From: Niveispirillum irakense DSM 11586 | GTDB taxonomy: Bacteria > Pseudomonadota > Alphaproteobacteria > Azospirillales > Azospirillaceae | Direction of reading: 5' to 3' | DNA length: 64,000 bases | NCBI RefSeq assembly: GCF_000429645.1 | Contig: NZ_AUCG01000023.1 | Coordinates: 310,001-374,000 of the forward strand | Shown here: positions 1 to 8,497 of the stretch, piece after piece | Layout: every line of letters begins with the position of its first letter | How positions within the stretch are numbered: position 1 is the first letter of the stretch | Program-made: the position numbers and the translations under genes | The notes under the pieces: generated by a model | Database searches by the model: none | What the model was told of the DNA's origin: nothing | Seen by the model: only the letters and a program-made list of their open reading frames with translations

Positions 1-1285
1 TGACGGCGAAGCGGTTGCGCAGCACCTGCACCCCGTCAGTCGCCAGCCCCACACCCGTCAGATGGGCATTGTCATCATTGCCGATACCCAGCCCGATCTG
101 GCCCAACTGGCTGAAGACATTGCCGCGGAAGACGATATTCTGCGCGGCCGAGACCTGCACCGCACCAGGGATCTGGTGCCATTTCTGGCGCATGCTCTCA
201 AATTCCGGGCAGCCCCAGCCGCAATGTTCATAGGCATCCGCCGGGCGGAGGGGCGAGACCTCTTTCAGGTAGGAACCGCTCTGCTGGTTGGCATAGCCGG
301 TGGGCAACGACGGCCCCATCCAGCTTGTATGGGAAAAGCCCAATCCCTGAAATTCCAGGTTCCGCACCGGCTGGTCCAGCGTGCCGCCAATGGCGACCAG
401 AACCTCCAGCCGGGGCAGAACAACGCTCATCTGGTTGATATCGCCATCCTGCCAAGGCTTCACATAGAGTTTGCCGGCGGTCGGGTCGATATACCATTGG
501 TTCTGGTTGCGATGCCACTCGCTGCGTTTGCCGAAAAATTCCGGCGCATTCACCAGAAACAGGCGGGAATGTTCCGGCATGAAGGGGCGGTTCAGCGTGT
601 CATAGCCCCAACTGTTATTATCCCAGGCCGGCTGCTTCAGGATGATATCCCGGCCCTCGATCCGCTCCACCGGGGAATAGCGGTCGGTGAAGATGCCCGT
701 CGCCTCAATCTCCATCCGGCCCGGTTGCCTGATATCAGCAACCCAGGCCAGTTTTGGGTTCTTCAGGGTGAAGCCCTTGGAGTTGAAGGCGATATCGTGA
801 TGATAAATCTCAATCGCCGGCCGGTCGGCGGCCACGCCGTCGATCCAGAGCTGGCGGCTGTCCAGGCCCTTGGGCACGTCGGCGACATAGATGCCGTTCT
901 CCGCATCGAACAGGGTCCAGCCCGTCACCTGGATGCCGCCAGACAGCATGGGCGCGGCCCGATCAGCCGCTTTCCACACCACCTTATGCGCATCCTGCCC
1001 GCCATCGGCGGCACCAAAGATCAGCGGCTTTTCCAGCCCATAGGTACCATGGGCCAGTTCAACCGTCACGTCCCGGTCGCCATTGGCGCTACGTACAGCG
1101 GCCTGTGCGCGTTCCAGGGTGCGGAAGGGTTTTGCCGCCGTTCCCGGGTCGGCATCATCGCCGCCGGGCGCCACATGGAAAGTGACGGCATCGGCTGCCA
1201 TCGCTGTGCCGACCGGCGTCAGCAGCAGACTTGCCGCCAATAGCAGGCACGACCATGGGGGTCGGGTCCGGGGTGTGGGTTTCAT
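1..1285 (-). CDS. Exported right-handed parallel beta-helix protein (3' end outside window)
   Basis: The reading frame opens at ATG 1285 and stays open to the left edge, so at least 428 codons are present and the stop lies outside. A GGGAGG ribosome site sits about 8 bases upstream. The N-terminus is a Sec signal peptide: basic residues, a LLLAASLLL core and a TAMAAD cleavage region near residues 28-32. The mature start, HVAPGGDDADPGTAAKPFRT, matches the opening of right-handed beta-helix proteins (xVxPxGxDxxPGTxxxPFxTL), which include polysaccharide lyases and glycoside hydrolases. It is therefore probably a periplasmic or secreted carbohydrate-active or carbohydrate-binding protein. It is the last visible gene of the minus-strand catabolic operon. 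Substrate cannot be read from what is visible. Confidence 0.75.
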   Translation of the reverse strand, partial: MKPTPRTRPPWSCLLLAASLLLTPVGTAMAADAVTFHVAPGGDDADPGTAAKPFRTLERAQAAVRSANGDRDVTVELAHGTYGLEKPLIFGAADGGQDAHKVVWKAADRAAPMLSGGIQVTGWTLFDAENGIYVADVPKGLDSRQLWIDGVAADRPAIEIYHHDIAFNSKGFTLKNPKLAWVADIRQPGRMEIEATGIFTDRYSPVERIEGRDIILKQPAWDNNSWGYDTLNRPFMPEHSRLFLVNAPEFFGKRSEWHRNQNQWYIDPTAGKLYVKPWQDGDINQMSVVLPRLEVLVAIGGTLDQPVRNLEFQGLGFSHTSWMGPSLPTGYANQQSGSYLKEVSPLRPADAYEHCGWGCPEFESMRQKWHQIPGAVQVSAAQNIVFRGNVFSQLGQIGLGIGNDDNAHLTGVGLATDGVQVLRNRFAV

Positions 1286-1350
1286 GGGGCGTCCTCCCTG
1301 TTTATTATGGGGCGGGCTGGGTGCTTTCAGGGTTATAAAAACCCAAATTT

Positions 1351-2151
1351 TCAATGCACTTGCCGCTTTTCATTAAGATTTAAGGTTAATTCTGCCCGGC
1401 CAGGCATTTCAGCCAGGATGTGGCGGGTCAGCCGTTCATAGAACTGGATGAAACCACTCACCTGTTCGTCGGTCATGGTCGTGTCGGTGGGCCGGCCTGC
1501 CGCCCGCAGCGTGCGGCGCAGGCCTTCTTCCTGTTCAATCCGCCAGTCGCGGACGATGGTGAAATTGGGGGCCGCCAGCAGGACCAGCGCGTCTATCCGG
1601 CTGAACAGACGCTGGTAATCACCAGCCAGCGCCGCATTGACATAATAACGCCAGCGCCCATCCCCATCGCGGGTCCGTTCCAAATCGTTCACGGGATCGG
1701 CCAAGGCCGCCGCCTCCTGCGGCACGGCCCCCACGCACCAGCCCTCAAACAGAACCACATCCACCGGCCCTTCAACGACAGCCGGCTCGGTCGCCCTGGT
1801 ATCCACCGCCTTGTCGAAGCGCGGCAGCGATACCGGCCCCGGTTGCGCCAGCCCATCCAGCACGGCCAGCCCCAGCGCCACATCATGCGTGCCGGGCACG
1901 CCGCGGGTCGCCAGCAGCGGATGGACAGTGCGGGCCAGATCCTGCCGCTCCGCCTTTGTCAGGTAGAGATCATCCAGGGACAGCACAGCCACGCGCAGGC
2001 CCGCCGCCACCAGCCTTGCCGCCAGCCCGTCGGACAGGGTGGATTTGCCGCTGCCCTGCGCGCCGCAGATGCCCAGCACGAAGGGCCGCTTGGATGTTGC
2101 AGCCATCGCCGCTTGCAACAGGGCTTCCACCCGGTCAAGCGACGCGGTCAT
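1351..2151 (-). CDS. Glycerate kinase-like P-loop kinase
   Basis: This 266-residue protein has a Walker A loop, GAQGSGKST, at residues 30-38 and the layout of plant-type D-glycerate 3-kinase/YggC-like kinases of the uridine kinase fold (LSLDDLYLT, then an LFEGW segment). The family phosphorylates D-glycerate to 3-phosphoglycerate in the cytoplasm. The start ATG has a good GGGGAGG site and overlaps the end of the upstream 2-hydroxyacid dehydrogenase gene by 17 bases, so the pair is translationally coupled. A hydroxypyruvate/tartronate-type reductase followed by glycerate kinase would feed C3 acids into glycolysis. The family call is fairly sure; the exact substrate is inferred from the neighbour. 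Confidence 0.8.
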   Translation of the reverse strand: MTASLDRVEALLQAAMAATSKRPFVLGICGAQGSGKSTLSDGLAARLVAAGLRVAVLSLDDLYLTKAERQDLARTVHPLLATRGVPGTHDVALGLAVLDGLAQPGPVSLPRFDKAVDTRATEPAVVEGPVDVVLFEGWCVGAVPQEAAALADPVNDLERTRDGDGRWRYYVNAALAGDYQRLFSRIDALVLLAAPNFTIVRDWRIEQEEGLRRTLRAAGRPTDTTMTDEQVSGFIQFYERLTRHILAEMPGRAELTLNLNEKRQVH

Positions 2152-3100
2152 GCGGTGCCTCCCCAGCGAAGAACCGCTCCAGATTGGCGGCCACGCGCAT
2201 GCCCATGGCGGTACGGGTTTCCAGCGTGGCGCTGCCCAGATGCGGCAGCAGCACGGCGTTGGGCAAGCCGATCAGAGCCGGATTCACGGCGGGTTCCCCA
2301 TCGAACACGTCCAGCCCGGCGGCGGCGATGATGCCATCCTTCAACGCGGCGGCCAGATCATCATCCTTCACCACCGATCCGCGCGCCGTGTTCACCAGGA
2401 TGGAGGTCGGTTTCATGCGGGCCAGCAGGCCGGCATTGACCAGATACCGCGTTGCCGCACCGCCGGGACAATGCAGCGACAGCACATCCGATGTGGCCGC
2501 CAGTTCCTCCAGGCTGCCGACATAAACGGCATCAAGGGTCGCTTCCACGGCCGGATCGGCGCGGCGGCGGCTGTAATAGGCGATGGACAGGCCAAAGGCG
2601 CGGGCCCGTGCGGCCGTGGCCTGGGCGATACGGCCGAAGCCGACCAGCCCCAGCCGCTTGCCCGCCAGGCCCTGGCCCAGCAGATGGGTTGGCCGCCAGC
2701 CGGTCCAGTGGCCGGCACGCAACTCCCGCTCCCCCTCGCCCGCCCGGCGGCTGGCCATCAGCATCAGCAGGATCGCCAGATCGGCGGTCGCATCGGTCAG
2801 CACATCGGGGGTGTTGGTGACGATGATGCCGGCGGCTTTTGCCGCTTCCAGGTCGATATGCTCAAACCCCGCGCCATAATTACCCAATATGCGCACGCGT
2901 GGGTTAGCAGCGGACAGGATGGCGGCCCCGATCCGGTCGGTGACAGTGGGGCAGATGGCATCATATTGGCCCATGGCCTGGACCAGTTCCGCCTCCGTCA
3001 GCGGCCGGTCGGCGGGGTCGACGGTGACGTCATAACGCTGCCGCAGATAAGTTTCCACGGCTACGGGCCAACGGCGGGTGAGCAGGATTTTCGGCGGCAT
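2135..3100 (-). CDS. D-2-hydroxyacid dehydrogenase (glyoxylate/hydroxypyruvate reductase type)
   Basis: This 321-residue NAD(P)-dependent dehydrogenase has the Rossmann motif LGLVGFGRIA near residues 150-159. The catalytic set of the D-isomer-specific family is present: Arg240 (NTARGSVV), Glu269 (FDGEP) and His287 (LLPHLGSAT). The family reduces glyoxylate, hydroxypyruvate or related 2-keto acids. GGAGG lies five bases before the ATG. Its 3' end overlaps the glycerate kinase gene, which supports hydroxypyruvate (or a tautomer) to D-glycerate to phosphoglycerate as a shared step. About 65 bases with a small hairpin separate it from the FAH-family gene upstream in the operon. Confidence 0.85.
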   Translation of the reverse strand: MPPKILLTRRWPVAVETYLRQRYDVTVDPADRPLTEAELVQAMGQYDAICPTVTDRIGAAILSAANPRVRILGNYGAGFEHIDLEAAKAAGIIVTNTPDVLTDATADLAILLMLMASRRAGEGERELRAGHWTGWRPTHLLGQGLAGKRLGLVGFGRIAQATAARARAFGLSIAYYSRRRADPAVEATLDAVYVGSLEELAATSDVLSLHCPGGAATRYLVNAGLLARMKPTSILVNTARGSVVKDDDLAAALKDGIIAAAGLDVFDGEPAVNPALIGLPNAVLLPHLGSATLETRTAMGMRVAANLERFFAGEAPHDRVA

Positions 3101-3132
3101 GGGGCCTCCATTGCGTGATCAGACGAAACCTT

Positions 3133-3163
3133 CCTACCGTCATTCCCCCGGCGCGGGAATGAT
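3133..3163. repeat. Short intergenic hairpin (REP-like)
   Basis: CATTCCC (3141-3147) and GGGAATG (3155-3161) form a 7-bp stem around CCGGCGC. The hairpin sits between two co-directional genes. Flanking CCGTCATTCCC text resembles the arms of the larger inverted repeat at 7591-7711. It is probably an REP-like palindrome or an mRNA processing/stability hairpin. There is no U-tract, so it is not a clear terminator. Confidence 0.5.
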
Positions 3164-3165
3164 GG

Positions 3166-4326
3166 TCAGGGGCGCAGCAACCCTCGGGCCGCCAGATTAC
3201 GCATCAACGCGCCTGTCCCCATGGTCCATTTCTCCACCTTGTCGGTCGGCACCACGCGGTTGGACAGCGTGCCCAGCTCCGGGCAGGCGATGCGCACCAC
3301 GTCGCCCGGCTTGTGGGTGAAGCCGCGTCCCACTTCGTCGCGGTCCTGGATGGGGGCGAACAGGGTGCCCAGATACAGCACCAGCCCATCCGGATAGGCA
3401 TGGTGGTCATTGATGGCCTGGGCTGCCAGATCGGTCGGGTCGCGGCTGATCTGGGACAGGGAGGAGCGACCGTCCAGCACATAGCCATCGGCCCCCTCTA
3501 CCCGCAGCGTGATCTCTGCCCGGCGCACATCCTCCAGCCCATAACCGCCATCGAACAGGCGGACAAAGGGGCCGACCGCCGCTGCGGCGTTATTATCCTT
3601 GGCCTTGCCCAGCAGCAGGGCAGACCGTCCTTCCACGTCGCGCAAATTCACATCGTTACCCAGCGTGGCACCGATGATACGACCGGAGGATGCGATGACC
3701 AGCACCAGTTCCGGCTCCGGATTGTTCCAGGTCGATGCCGGATGCACGCCAATCTCCACGCCTGTGCCCACAGTGGAAAGCGGCTGGCCCTTGGTGAAAA
3801 TCTCCGCATCCGGGCCGATGCCGACCTCCAGATATTGGCTCCAGGCGCCGGCCTTGATCAGCGCCTGTTTCAGTTCCATCGCCTGGGGGGAGCCGGGACG
3901 CAGGGCACGCAGATCATTGCCGACCAGGTTTTCCACCTGGACCCGGATGGATGCCGCCGCCCCGGCATCGCCGCGCGCCTTCTCCTCAATGACCCGTTCC
4001 AGCAGGGAGGTGGCGAAGGTCACGCCGGCTGCCTTCACCGCCTGCAGGTCGATGGGGGAAAGCAGCCAGGGTTTGGAGATGTCCCGGGTGGCGGGGTCGC
4101 TATTGGCATGGATGGCAGCGAGATCACCGATATCCTCACCTGCAGCATCGCGCAGGGAGGTCGCCGGGTCCGCCTGTTCGCACAGGTCGCGGGCGGTGGG
4201 AAAGGTGCGGCTGATATCGACCAGCCGACCACCGCGCACGGCCACCAGTGACGGGCCGCCGACATCCGGGCGGAAGATACGGCCAAACAGCAGAGCGCCG
4301 GGATCGGTGGGGAGAAGATGGGTCAT
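3166..4326 (-). CDS. Fumarylacetoacetate hydrolase-family protein (sugar-acid catabolism, XylX-like)
   Basis: The frame is open from 4371, but ATG 4326 (MTHLLPTDP) has a GAAAGG ribosome site and is preferred, giving 386 residues. The C-terminal half is the FAH catalytic fold with acidic metal-binding elements (NPEPELVLV, then NDVNLRDVEG). Length and layout resemble the long FAH enzymes of oxidative pentose and deoxyhexonate pathways, such as Caulobacter XylX (2-keto-3-deoxy-pentonate dehydratase), rather than tyrosine-pathway fumarylacetoacetase, which is encoded separately at 38439. It would act on a 2-keto-3-deoxy sugar acid or diketo acid in the cytoplasm. Substrate is inferred only. Confidence 0.75.
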   Translation of the reverse strand: MTHLLPTDPGALLFGRIFRPDVGGPSLVAVRGGRLVDISRTFPTARDLCEQADPATSLRDAAGEDIGDLAAIHANSDPATRDISKPWLLSPIDLQAVKAAGVTFATSLLERVIEEKARGDAGAAASIRVQVENLVGNDLRALRPGSPQAMELKQALIKAGAWSQYLEVGIGPDAEIFTKGQPLSTVGTGVEIGVHPASTWNNPEPELVLVIASSGRIIGATLGNDVNLRDVEGRSALLLGKAKDNNAAAAVGPFVRLFDGGYGLEDVRRAEITLRVEGADGYVLDGRSSLSQISRDPTDLAAQAINDHHAYPDGLVLYLGTLFAPIQDRDEVGRGFTHKPGDVVRIACPELGTLSNRVVPTDKVEKWTMGTGALMRNLAARGLLRP

Positions 4327-4419
4327 TGGGGGCCTTTCGGGGGTGTTTCTGCTGCTCCTCAACCATGTCACCCAGTGCAGGCGGGGGTGACGGCAGGAGC
4401 GGGTGGAGAATGAACGTCT

Positions 4420-5190
4420 CTATCCCCGCCGAAAAACCGGGGCCCGCTTCTCCTTGAAGGCCGCGCGCCCTTCCGCCGCGTCTGCGGTGGCAAAGCAGAT
4501 GGTCTGCAAATCCCGTTCATATTCCATCGCCTTATCCAGCGGCATGGACACAGCCGCGCGCAGGTTCAGCTTCGCGGTTTCCGCCGCGATGGGCGCGCGG
4601 GCGGCGATGGTGCCGGCCAGGGTCCTGGCCCGGTCCAGCAGGGCATCCTGCTCCACCACCTCGCTGATCAGCCCCCAGTTCAGGGCCTTGGCAGCGTCGA
4701 TGGGATCGCCGGTCATGATCATCAGGGCAGCATTGGACATACCGATGGAATGGGCCAGGAAGGCCGCCATGCCGCCCCCGCCGATCCAGCCCAGCTTGAT
4801 CTCCGGTGCCGCGAACTGTGCATTGGCGGACGCGATGCGGATATCGCAGGACAAGGCCGTTTCCAGCCCGCCGCCAAAGGCATAGCCATTGATTGCGGCA
4901 ATGGTGGGCTTCAGGCAATGGTGAATGGCATCGCAATAATCCGCCCGGTTGCGGAAGTCCCAGGGCGTGGCATAGCTGTCCAACTCCTTGATGTCGGACC
5001 CGCAACAGAACGCGCGCTCCCCCGCCCCGGTGATGATGACGGCGCGGATAATGTTGCTGTCATTGCATTCCTTGATCGCCGCCGTCAGCGCCTTGGCCAT
5101 GTCCGGGGTGACCGAATTCAGCTTTTGCGGACGGTTCAGCGTGATGGTGGCAACGGGGCCGTCCACGCTGAACAACAATTCGTCGCTCAT
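4420..5190 (-). CDS. Enoyl-CoA hydratase/isomerase family protein
   Basis: ATG 5190 has GGAGAG upstream and lies one base after the stop of the previous gene; an upstream in-frame extension to 5247 would overlap that gene and is rejected. The 256-residue product is a crotonase. It has the oxyanion-hole regions (CCGSDIKEL and YAFGGGLETALSCDIRIA), and both catalytic glutamates are visible (GGGLE and APEIKLG), so hydratase activity is plausible. It sits directly downstream of a CaiB-type CoA transferase and a solute-binding-fold protein. Its substrate is therefore likely the CoA thioester made by that transferase. Which acid is activated cannot be read from the sequence. Confidence 0.85.
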   Translation of the reverse strand: MSDELLFSVDGPVATITLNRPQKLNSVTPDMAKALTAAIKECNDSNIIRAVIITGAGERAFCCGSDIKELDSYATPWDFRNRADYCDAIHHCLKPTIAAINGYAFGGGLETALSCDIRIASANAQFAAPEIKLGWIGGGGMAAFLAHSIGMSNAALMIMTGDPIDAAKALNWGLISEVVEQDALLDRARTLAGTIAARAPIAAETAKLNLRAAVSMPLDKAMEYERDLQTICFATADAAEGRAAFKEKRAPVFRRG

Positions 5191-5191
5191 C

Positions 5192-6349
5192 CTATCTCTC
5201 CATGCCCGGCATGCGGGACGCGGTGTAGAGGGTCTGCAAGTCATCAATCACCCCGCCATGGGGCCTGCCGTCGGCCAGGGCGGCGCGGATCAGGGAAGAT
5301 GCCGCCGTCTGGAAGGCGATGGCACCGGGATGGCGGGGGCGGATATAGGCCGCTTCCAGCGTGGCCGCCGTAGCACAGTAGAAATCGCCCCAATCGGCAT
5401 TCACACCTTCATCCGCCCAGGCGCTGCGCAGGCTGGGTTGGCCGGCATGATCGGGGATGAAACCGGCCTGCGCTGGTGGCGACATCAGCCAGCGCAGATG
5501 ACCCAGCAAGGCGGGGGTGATCGGCGCACGCCGGGAAATGCCGATGCCGGTGCCGCCCAGGGTCGATCCTGGCCGCCCGCCCTGCCCCTGTCGCGGCGCA
5601 TCGGCAAAGCGTAAAGGCCGGCATCCGGGCAGCGGGCGCGTATAGTTCACATAGCCATAGATCAGGGGGCAGAGCGCCACATCATCATATGTGGCCATAT
5701 ACCCCAGGATGCCGATCGGGTTCAGCCCGGCGACCGGGGCCGGGCTGGTCGCTGCCAGCCCGGCCATCAGGTCCAGGGCCGCCTTCCCCACCCCCTGCCC
5801 GATGAACAGATCGGGATTGGCTACCGCCGGCGGCTCCCCCAGGGCGGTACAGATGGATTGAAAGGTCAAGGCGGCATGCGGACAGGCCAGCGACAGGGCA
5901 ACGGGATGGTTTTTGGCCAGTTCCAGCACCTGTTCCCAGGTTTGCGGTGGCGGCCCGTCTATCAGGTCGGGCCGGTACGCCATCACCTGGGTCGCCGCAT
6001 CCAGCGGCAAGGCCCAATGGCGACCGGCATAGCGATAGCTGGCCAGACAAGGCCCGATGACATCCTGCCCCCAGGCCGCAATCTCCTCCGCCTCGAACAG
6101 TTCCTCCAGCGGCACCAGCCCGTCACCGGCCACCGCCTCCCCCACATGGGGATGGTCCAGCACGATCAGGTCATAGCGGCGGCACAGGTCGGCGACGGGG
6201 TGGGCCTCGAACCCTTCCAGGGAATGTTTGTCCCAGGACAGGGCCAACCCGTCGCGGGCCGGGTCCAGGGAGGCCGCGGCTGCCGCCAGCGCGTCATACC
6301 CGCGCGGATGGTCCCAGGTCAGGCCCTGATAATGGGGTATGTCGCTCAC
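5192..6349 (-). CDS. Solute-binding-fold protein without signal peptide, in a CoA-transferase operon
   Basis: The 385-residue product resembles family 1 extracellular solute-binding proteins (GLTWDHPRGYD at the start, then YDLIVLDHPHVGEA and a lobe-2 GILGYMATYDDVALCPLIYGY). It starts MSDIPHYQ with no hydrophobic leader and no lipobox. GTG 6349 overlaps the CoA transferase stop as GTGA, so translation is coupled and an upstream export signal is not possible. No ABC permease or ATPase genes are near. The protein is thus expected to be cytosolic, perhaps binding a sugar-acid or CoA intermediate or acting as a sensor. Family resemblance is moderately sure; function is unknown. Confidence 0.65.
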   Translation of the reverse strand: MSDIPHYQGLTWDHPRGYDALAAAAASLDPARDGLALSWDKHSLEGFEAHPVADLCRRYDLIVLDHPHVGEAVAGDGLVPLEELFEAEEIAAWGQDVIGPCLASYRYAGRHWALPLDAATQVMAYRPDLIDGPPPQTWEQVLELAKNHPVALSLACPHAALTFQSICTALGEPPAVANPDLFIGQGVGKAALDLMAGLAATSPAPVAGLNPIGILGYMATYDDVALCPLIYGYVNYTRPLPGCRPLRFADAPRQGQGGRPGSTLGGTGIGISRRAPITPALLGHLRWLMSPPAQAGFIPDHAGQPSLRSAWADEGVNADWGDFYCATAATLEAAYIRPRHPGAIAFQTAASSLIRAALADGRPHGGVIDDLQTLYTASRMPGMER

Positions 6350-7533
6350 GGTGCCCCCACCACCCCGGCGGCCAGCAGCCGGTCGATATCCGTCTGGCTC
6401 AGCGCCAGCCCTTCCAGCACCTCGCGCGTATGCTCACCCACCAGCGGGGCACCGCGTTCCAGGGAGGCCGGCGTCTTGGAAAAGCGGATGGGGAAGCCCG
6501 GCGTCTTCACACGACCTTCGGTCGGGTGATCGTAGGTGATGAAGGTGCCGTTATGGGCGATCTGCGGATCGGCCACCAGATCGGCATAGCCATAGACCGG
6601 GCCGCACCAGATATCCTGCGCGCGGAACAACTCCAGCCATTCCGCACTTTTGCGGGATAACAGTTTGATACGAATGCAGGCGAAAATCTCGTCGCGGAAT
6701 TTCCAGCTATCGGCCTCGTCATTCAGCCCCTGCAGGAACGGTTCCTCGATCAGCCGGCCCAGCTTATCCAGGCTGGCCATGGCGACAACAATGTAACTGT
6801 CCGCCGTCTTGAACACACCATAGGGTGCGCGGATATAGCAATGGGCATGCGCTTCCACCGATCGGGTTTGCGGCTTGTTGCCCACCGTGAAGACAGACAA
6901 TTCCTGCATCTGGATGGTGGCGATGGCGTCCAGCATATTGACCTGGACTAACTGCCCTTCGCCCGTGCGCTCCCGGTGCAGCAGGGCCGCCAGCACCCCT
7001 TCGAACGCCGTATAGGCGGTGATGGCATCCACCAGATATTGCCCGGCCGGCTGCGGCGGCTGATCGGCGCTGCCGGCCGACAGCATGGCGCCGGACATGG
7101 CCTGCAACAGCAGATCCTGGCCCGGATAATTCACATAAGGCCCATCCTCCCCATAGCCGGACATGGAGATATAGATCAGGCGCGGGTTGATGGCAGATAA
7201 TGTCTCGTAATCCACCCCCAGACGCTTGGCCACACCGGGGCGGTAATTCTGCAAAAAGACATCAGCCGTCTTCACCAGATCCAGCAGGATCTGCTTGCCT
7301 TCTGCCGCTTTCAGGTCAACGGCCAGGGACCGTTTATTCCGGTTCAACGACAGGAAGGAAACATTGATCTTGTTGCCACGCGCACCGCCAGCCGAGGCGT
7401 GGCGCTGCCATTCGCCGCTGGTCGGCTCCACCTTGATGACATCGGCACCAAGGTCACCTAACCGCTGCGCCGCGAACGGCCCGGCCATGGCGATGGAACA
7501 ATCAAGAACGCGGTATCCGGAAAGGATGCCCAT
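6346..7533 (-). CDS. CaiB/BaiF family CoA transferase (family III)
   Basis: ATG 7533 (MGILSGYRVLD) has AGGA upstream and is preferred over an in-frame TTG at 7554 that lacks a ribosome site; this gives 395 residues. Family III features are clear: the N-terminal AGPFAAQRLGDLGADVIKVE segment, NRNKRSLAVDLK, and the PGQDLLLQAMSG region with the conserved active-site aspartate. The enzymes move CoA between carboxylic acids through aspartyl-CoA anhydride intermediates. Coupled downstream genes are the solute-binding-fold protein and an enoyl-CoA hydratase, suggesting a CoA-dependent branch in an otherwise sugar-acid operon. Confidence 0.88.
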   Translation of the reverse strand: MGILSGYRVLDCSIAMAGPFAAQRLGDLGADVIKVEPTSGEWQRHASAGGARGNKINVSFLSLNRNKRSLAVDLKAAEGKQILLDLVKTADVFLQNYRPGVAKRLGVDYETLSAINPRLIYISMSGYGEDGPYVNYPGQDLLLQAMSGAMLSAGSADQPPQPAGQYLVDAITAYTAFEGVLAALLHRERTGEGQLVQVNMLDAIATIQMQELSVFTVGNKPQTRSVEAHAHCYIRAPYGVFKTADSYIVVAMASLDKLGRLIEEPFLQGLNDEADSWKFRDEIFACIRIKLLSRKSAEWLELFRAQDIWCGPVYGYADLVADPQIAHNGTFITYDHPTEGRVKTPGFPIRFSKTPASLERGAPLVGEHTREVLEGLALSQTDIDRLLAAGVVGAP

Positions 7534-7590
7534 GATGGTTTGGTCCTGGGACAAGGGGAGTTGGGGGGTAAGGCGCAGGCTCTGCTTTTC

Positions 7591-7711
7591 CCGTCATCCC
7601 GGCGAAAGCCGGGACCCAGGGGCCAGAGGTCCAGCCTTTCAGCTACATGGATGGGGGGAAATCCAGGCGTGGTGTTTTAATCCTGGGTCCCGGCTTTCGC
7701 CGGGATGACGG
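7591..7711. repeat. Perfect 30-bp inverted repeat with internal palindromes
   Basis: Arms at 7591-7620 and 7682-7711 are exact reverse complements over 30 bases and are separated by 61 bases. Each arm contains its own palindrome, CCCGGCGAAAGCCGGG. The text CCGTCATCCCGGCGAAAGC is of the kind found as dispersed palindromic repeats in proteobacterial intergenic space. It lies between the CoA transferase and SDR genes, which run in the same direction, and could fold in RNA to attenuate or stabilise the downstream transcript. Confidence 0.85.
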
Positions 7712-7738
7712 AAAGGTGGCTGCCCAGCATTGCTTTCC

Positions 7739-8491
7739 TCACTGCATCACCCAGCCGCCATCGACATTCAGCACCTGACCGCTGATGAAGCCGGCGGCAT
7801 CGGATGCCAGGAAAGCCAAAGCGGCTGCGATATCCGCTGGATCGCCGCGTCGCTTCACCGACTGGTGGTCCAGCACGAAGCGGGTATAGCCTTCGGGATC
7901 GGGATGGATCTTTTCCGCATCGGTGGGAAAGGCACCGGGGGAAAGGGCATTGACGGTGATGCCATGGGCGCCAAATTCCCGCGCCCAGGCCCGTGTCAGG
8001 CCAACCAGCGCACCTTTGGAGGCGACATAGGGCGACAGGTTGGCCCAGCCGCCATAAAAGGTGATGCTGGCAATATTGATGATCCGGCCCCAGCCCTGGG
8101 CCCGCATGGTGGGAAGCGCCACCTGCACTGCCACAATGCCGGCATCCACATTCACCCGCTGCACGGCCTGATGGTCGGCGATGCTGTATTCCTGGAATGG
8201 TTTGGACGGATAGATGGCGGCATTGTTGATCACCACATCCAACCCGCCCAAGGCTTCCGCCTGTTCGGCCAAACCCATCCGGAACCCTTCCAGGTCCGAC
8301 AGATCGGCCTGAAGCGTCACCAACCGTCCGCCCCTGATACCGTCGGCAGCCGCGCTCAACGCCGCCAGCTTGCCCGCGTCATGATCGACGGCCAGCACCG
8401 TGGCCCCGGCCCGCAGGAAATGCAGCGTGGCGGGCAGGCCCAGCCCGCCGGCGGCCCCTGTATAAAGAATGTTCTTGCCTTGGATCGACAT
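7739..8491 (-). CDS. Short-chain dehydrogenase/reductase
   Basis: The 250-residue protein is a classical SDR: cofactor motif TGAAGGLG at residues 11-18, NNAA at 89-92, and a catalytic triad of Ser142 (NIASIT), Tyr155 and Lys159 (YVASK). Asp36 in AVDHD after the second beta strand points to NAD rather than NADP. In an operon with an FAH-family enzyme and a divergent rhamnose/fucose mutarotase-like gene, a 2-keto-3-deoxy sugar-acid or sugar 1-dehydrogenase role is plausible but not shown. It starts six bases after the stop of the DUF4432 gene. Confidence 0.85.
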   Translation of the reverse strand: MSIQGKNILYTGAAGGLGLPATLHFLRAGATVLAVDHDAGKLAALSAAADGIRGGRLVTLQADLSDLEGFRMGLAEQAEALGGLDVVINNAAIYPSKPFQEYSIADHQAVQRVNVDAGIVAVQVALPTMRAQGWGRIINIASITFYGGWANLSPYVASKGALVGLTRAWAREFGAHGITVNALSPGAFPTDAEKIHPDPEGYTRFVLDHQSVKRRGDPADIAAALAFLASDAAGFISGQVLNVDGGWVMQ

Positions 8492-8497
8492 GGCCGC

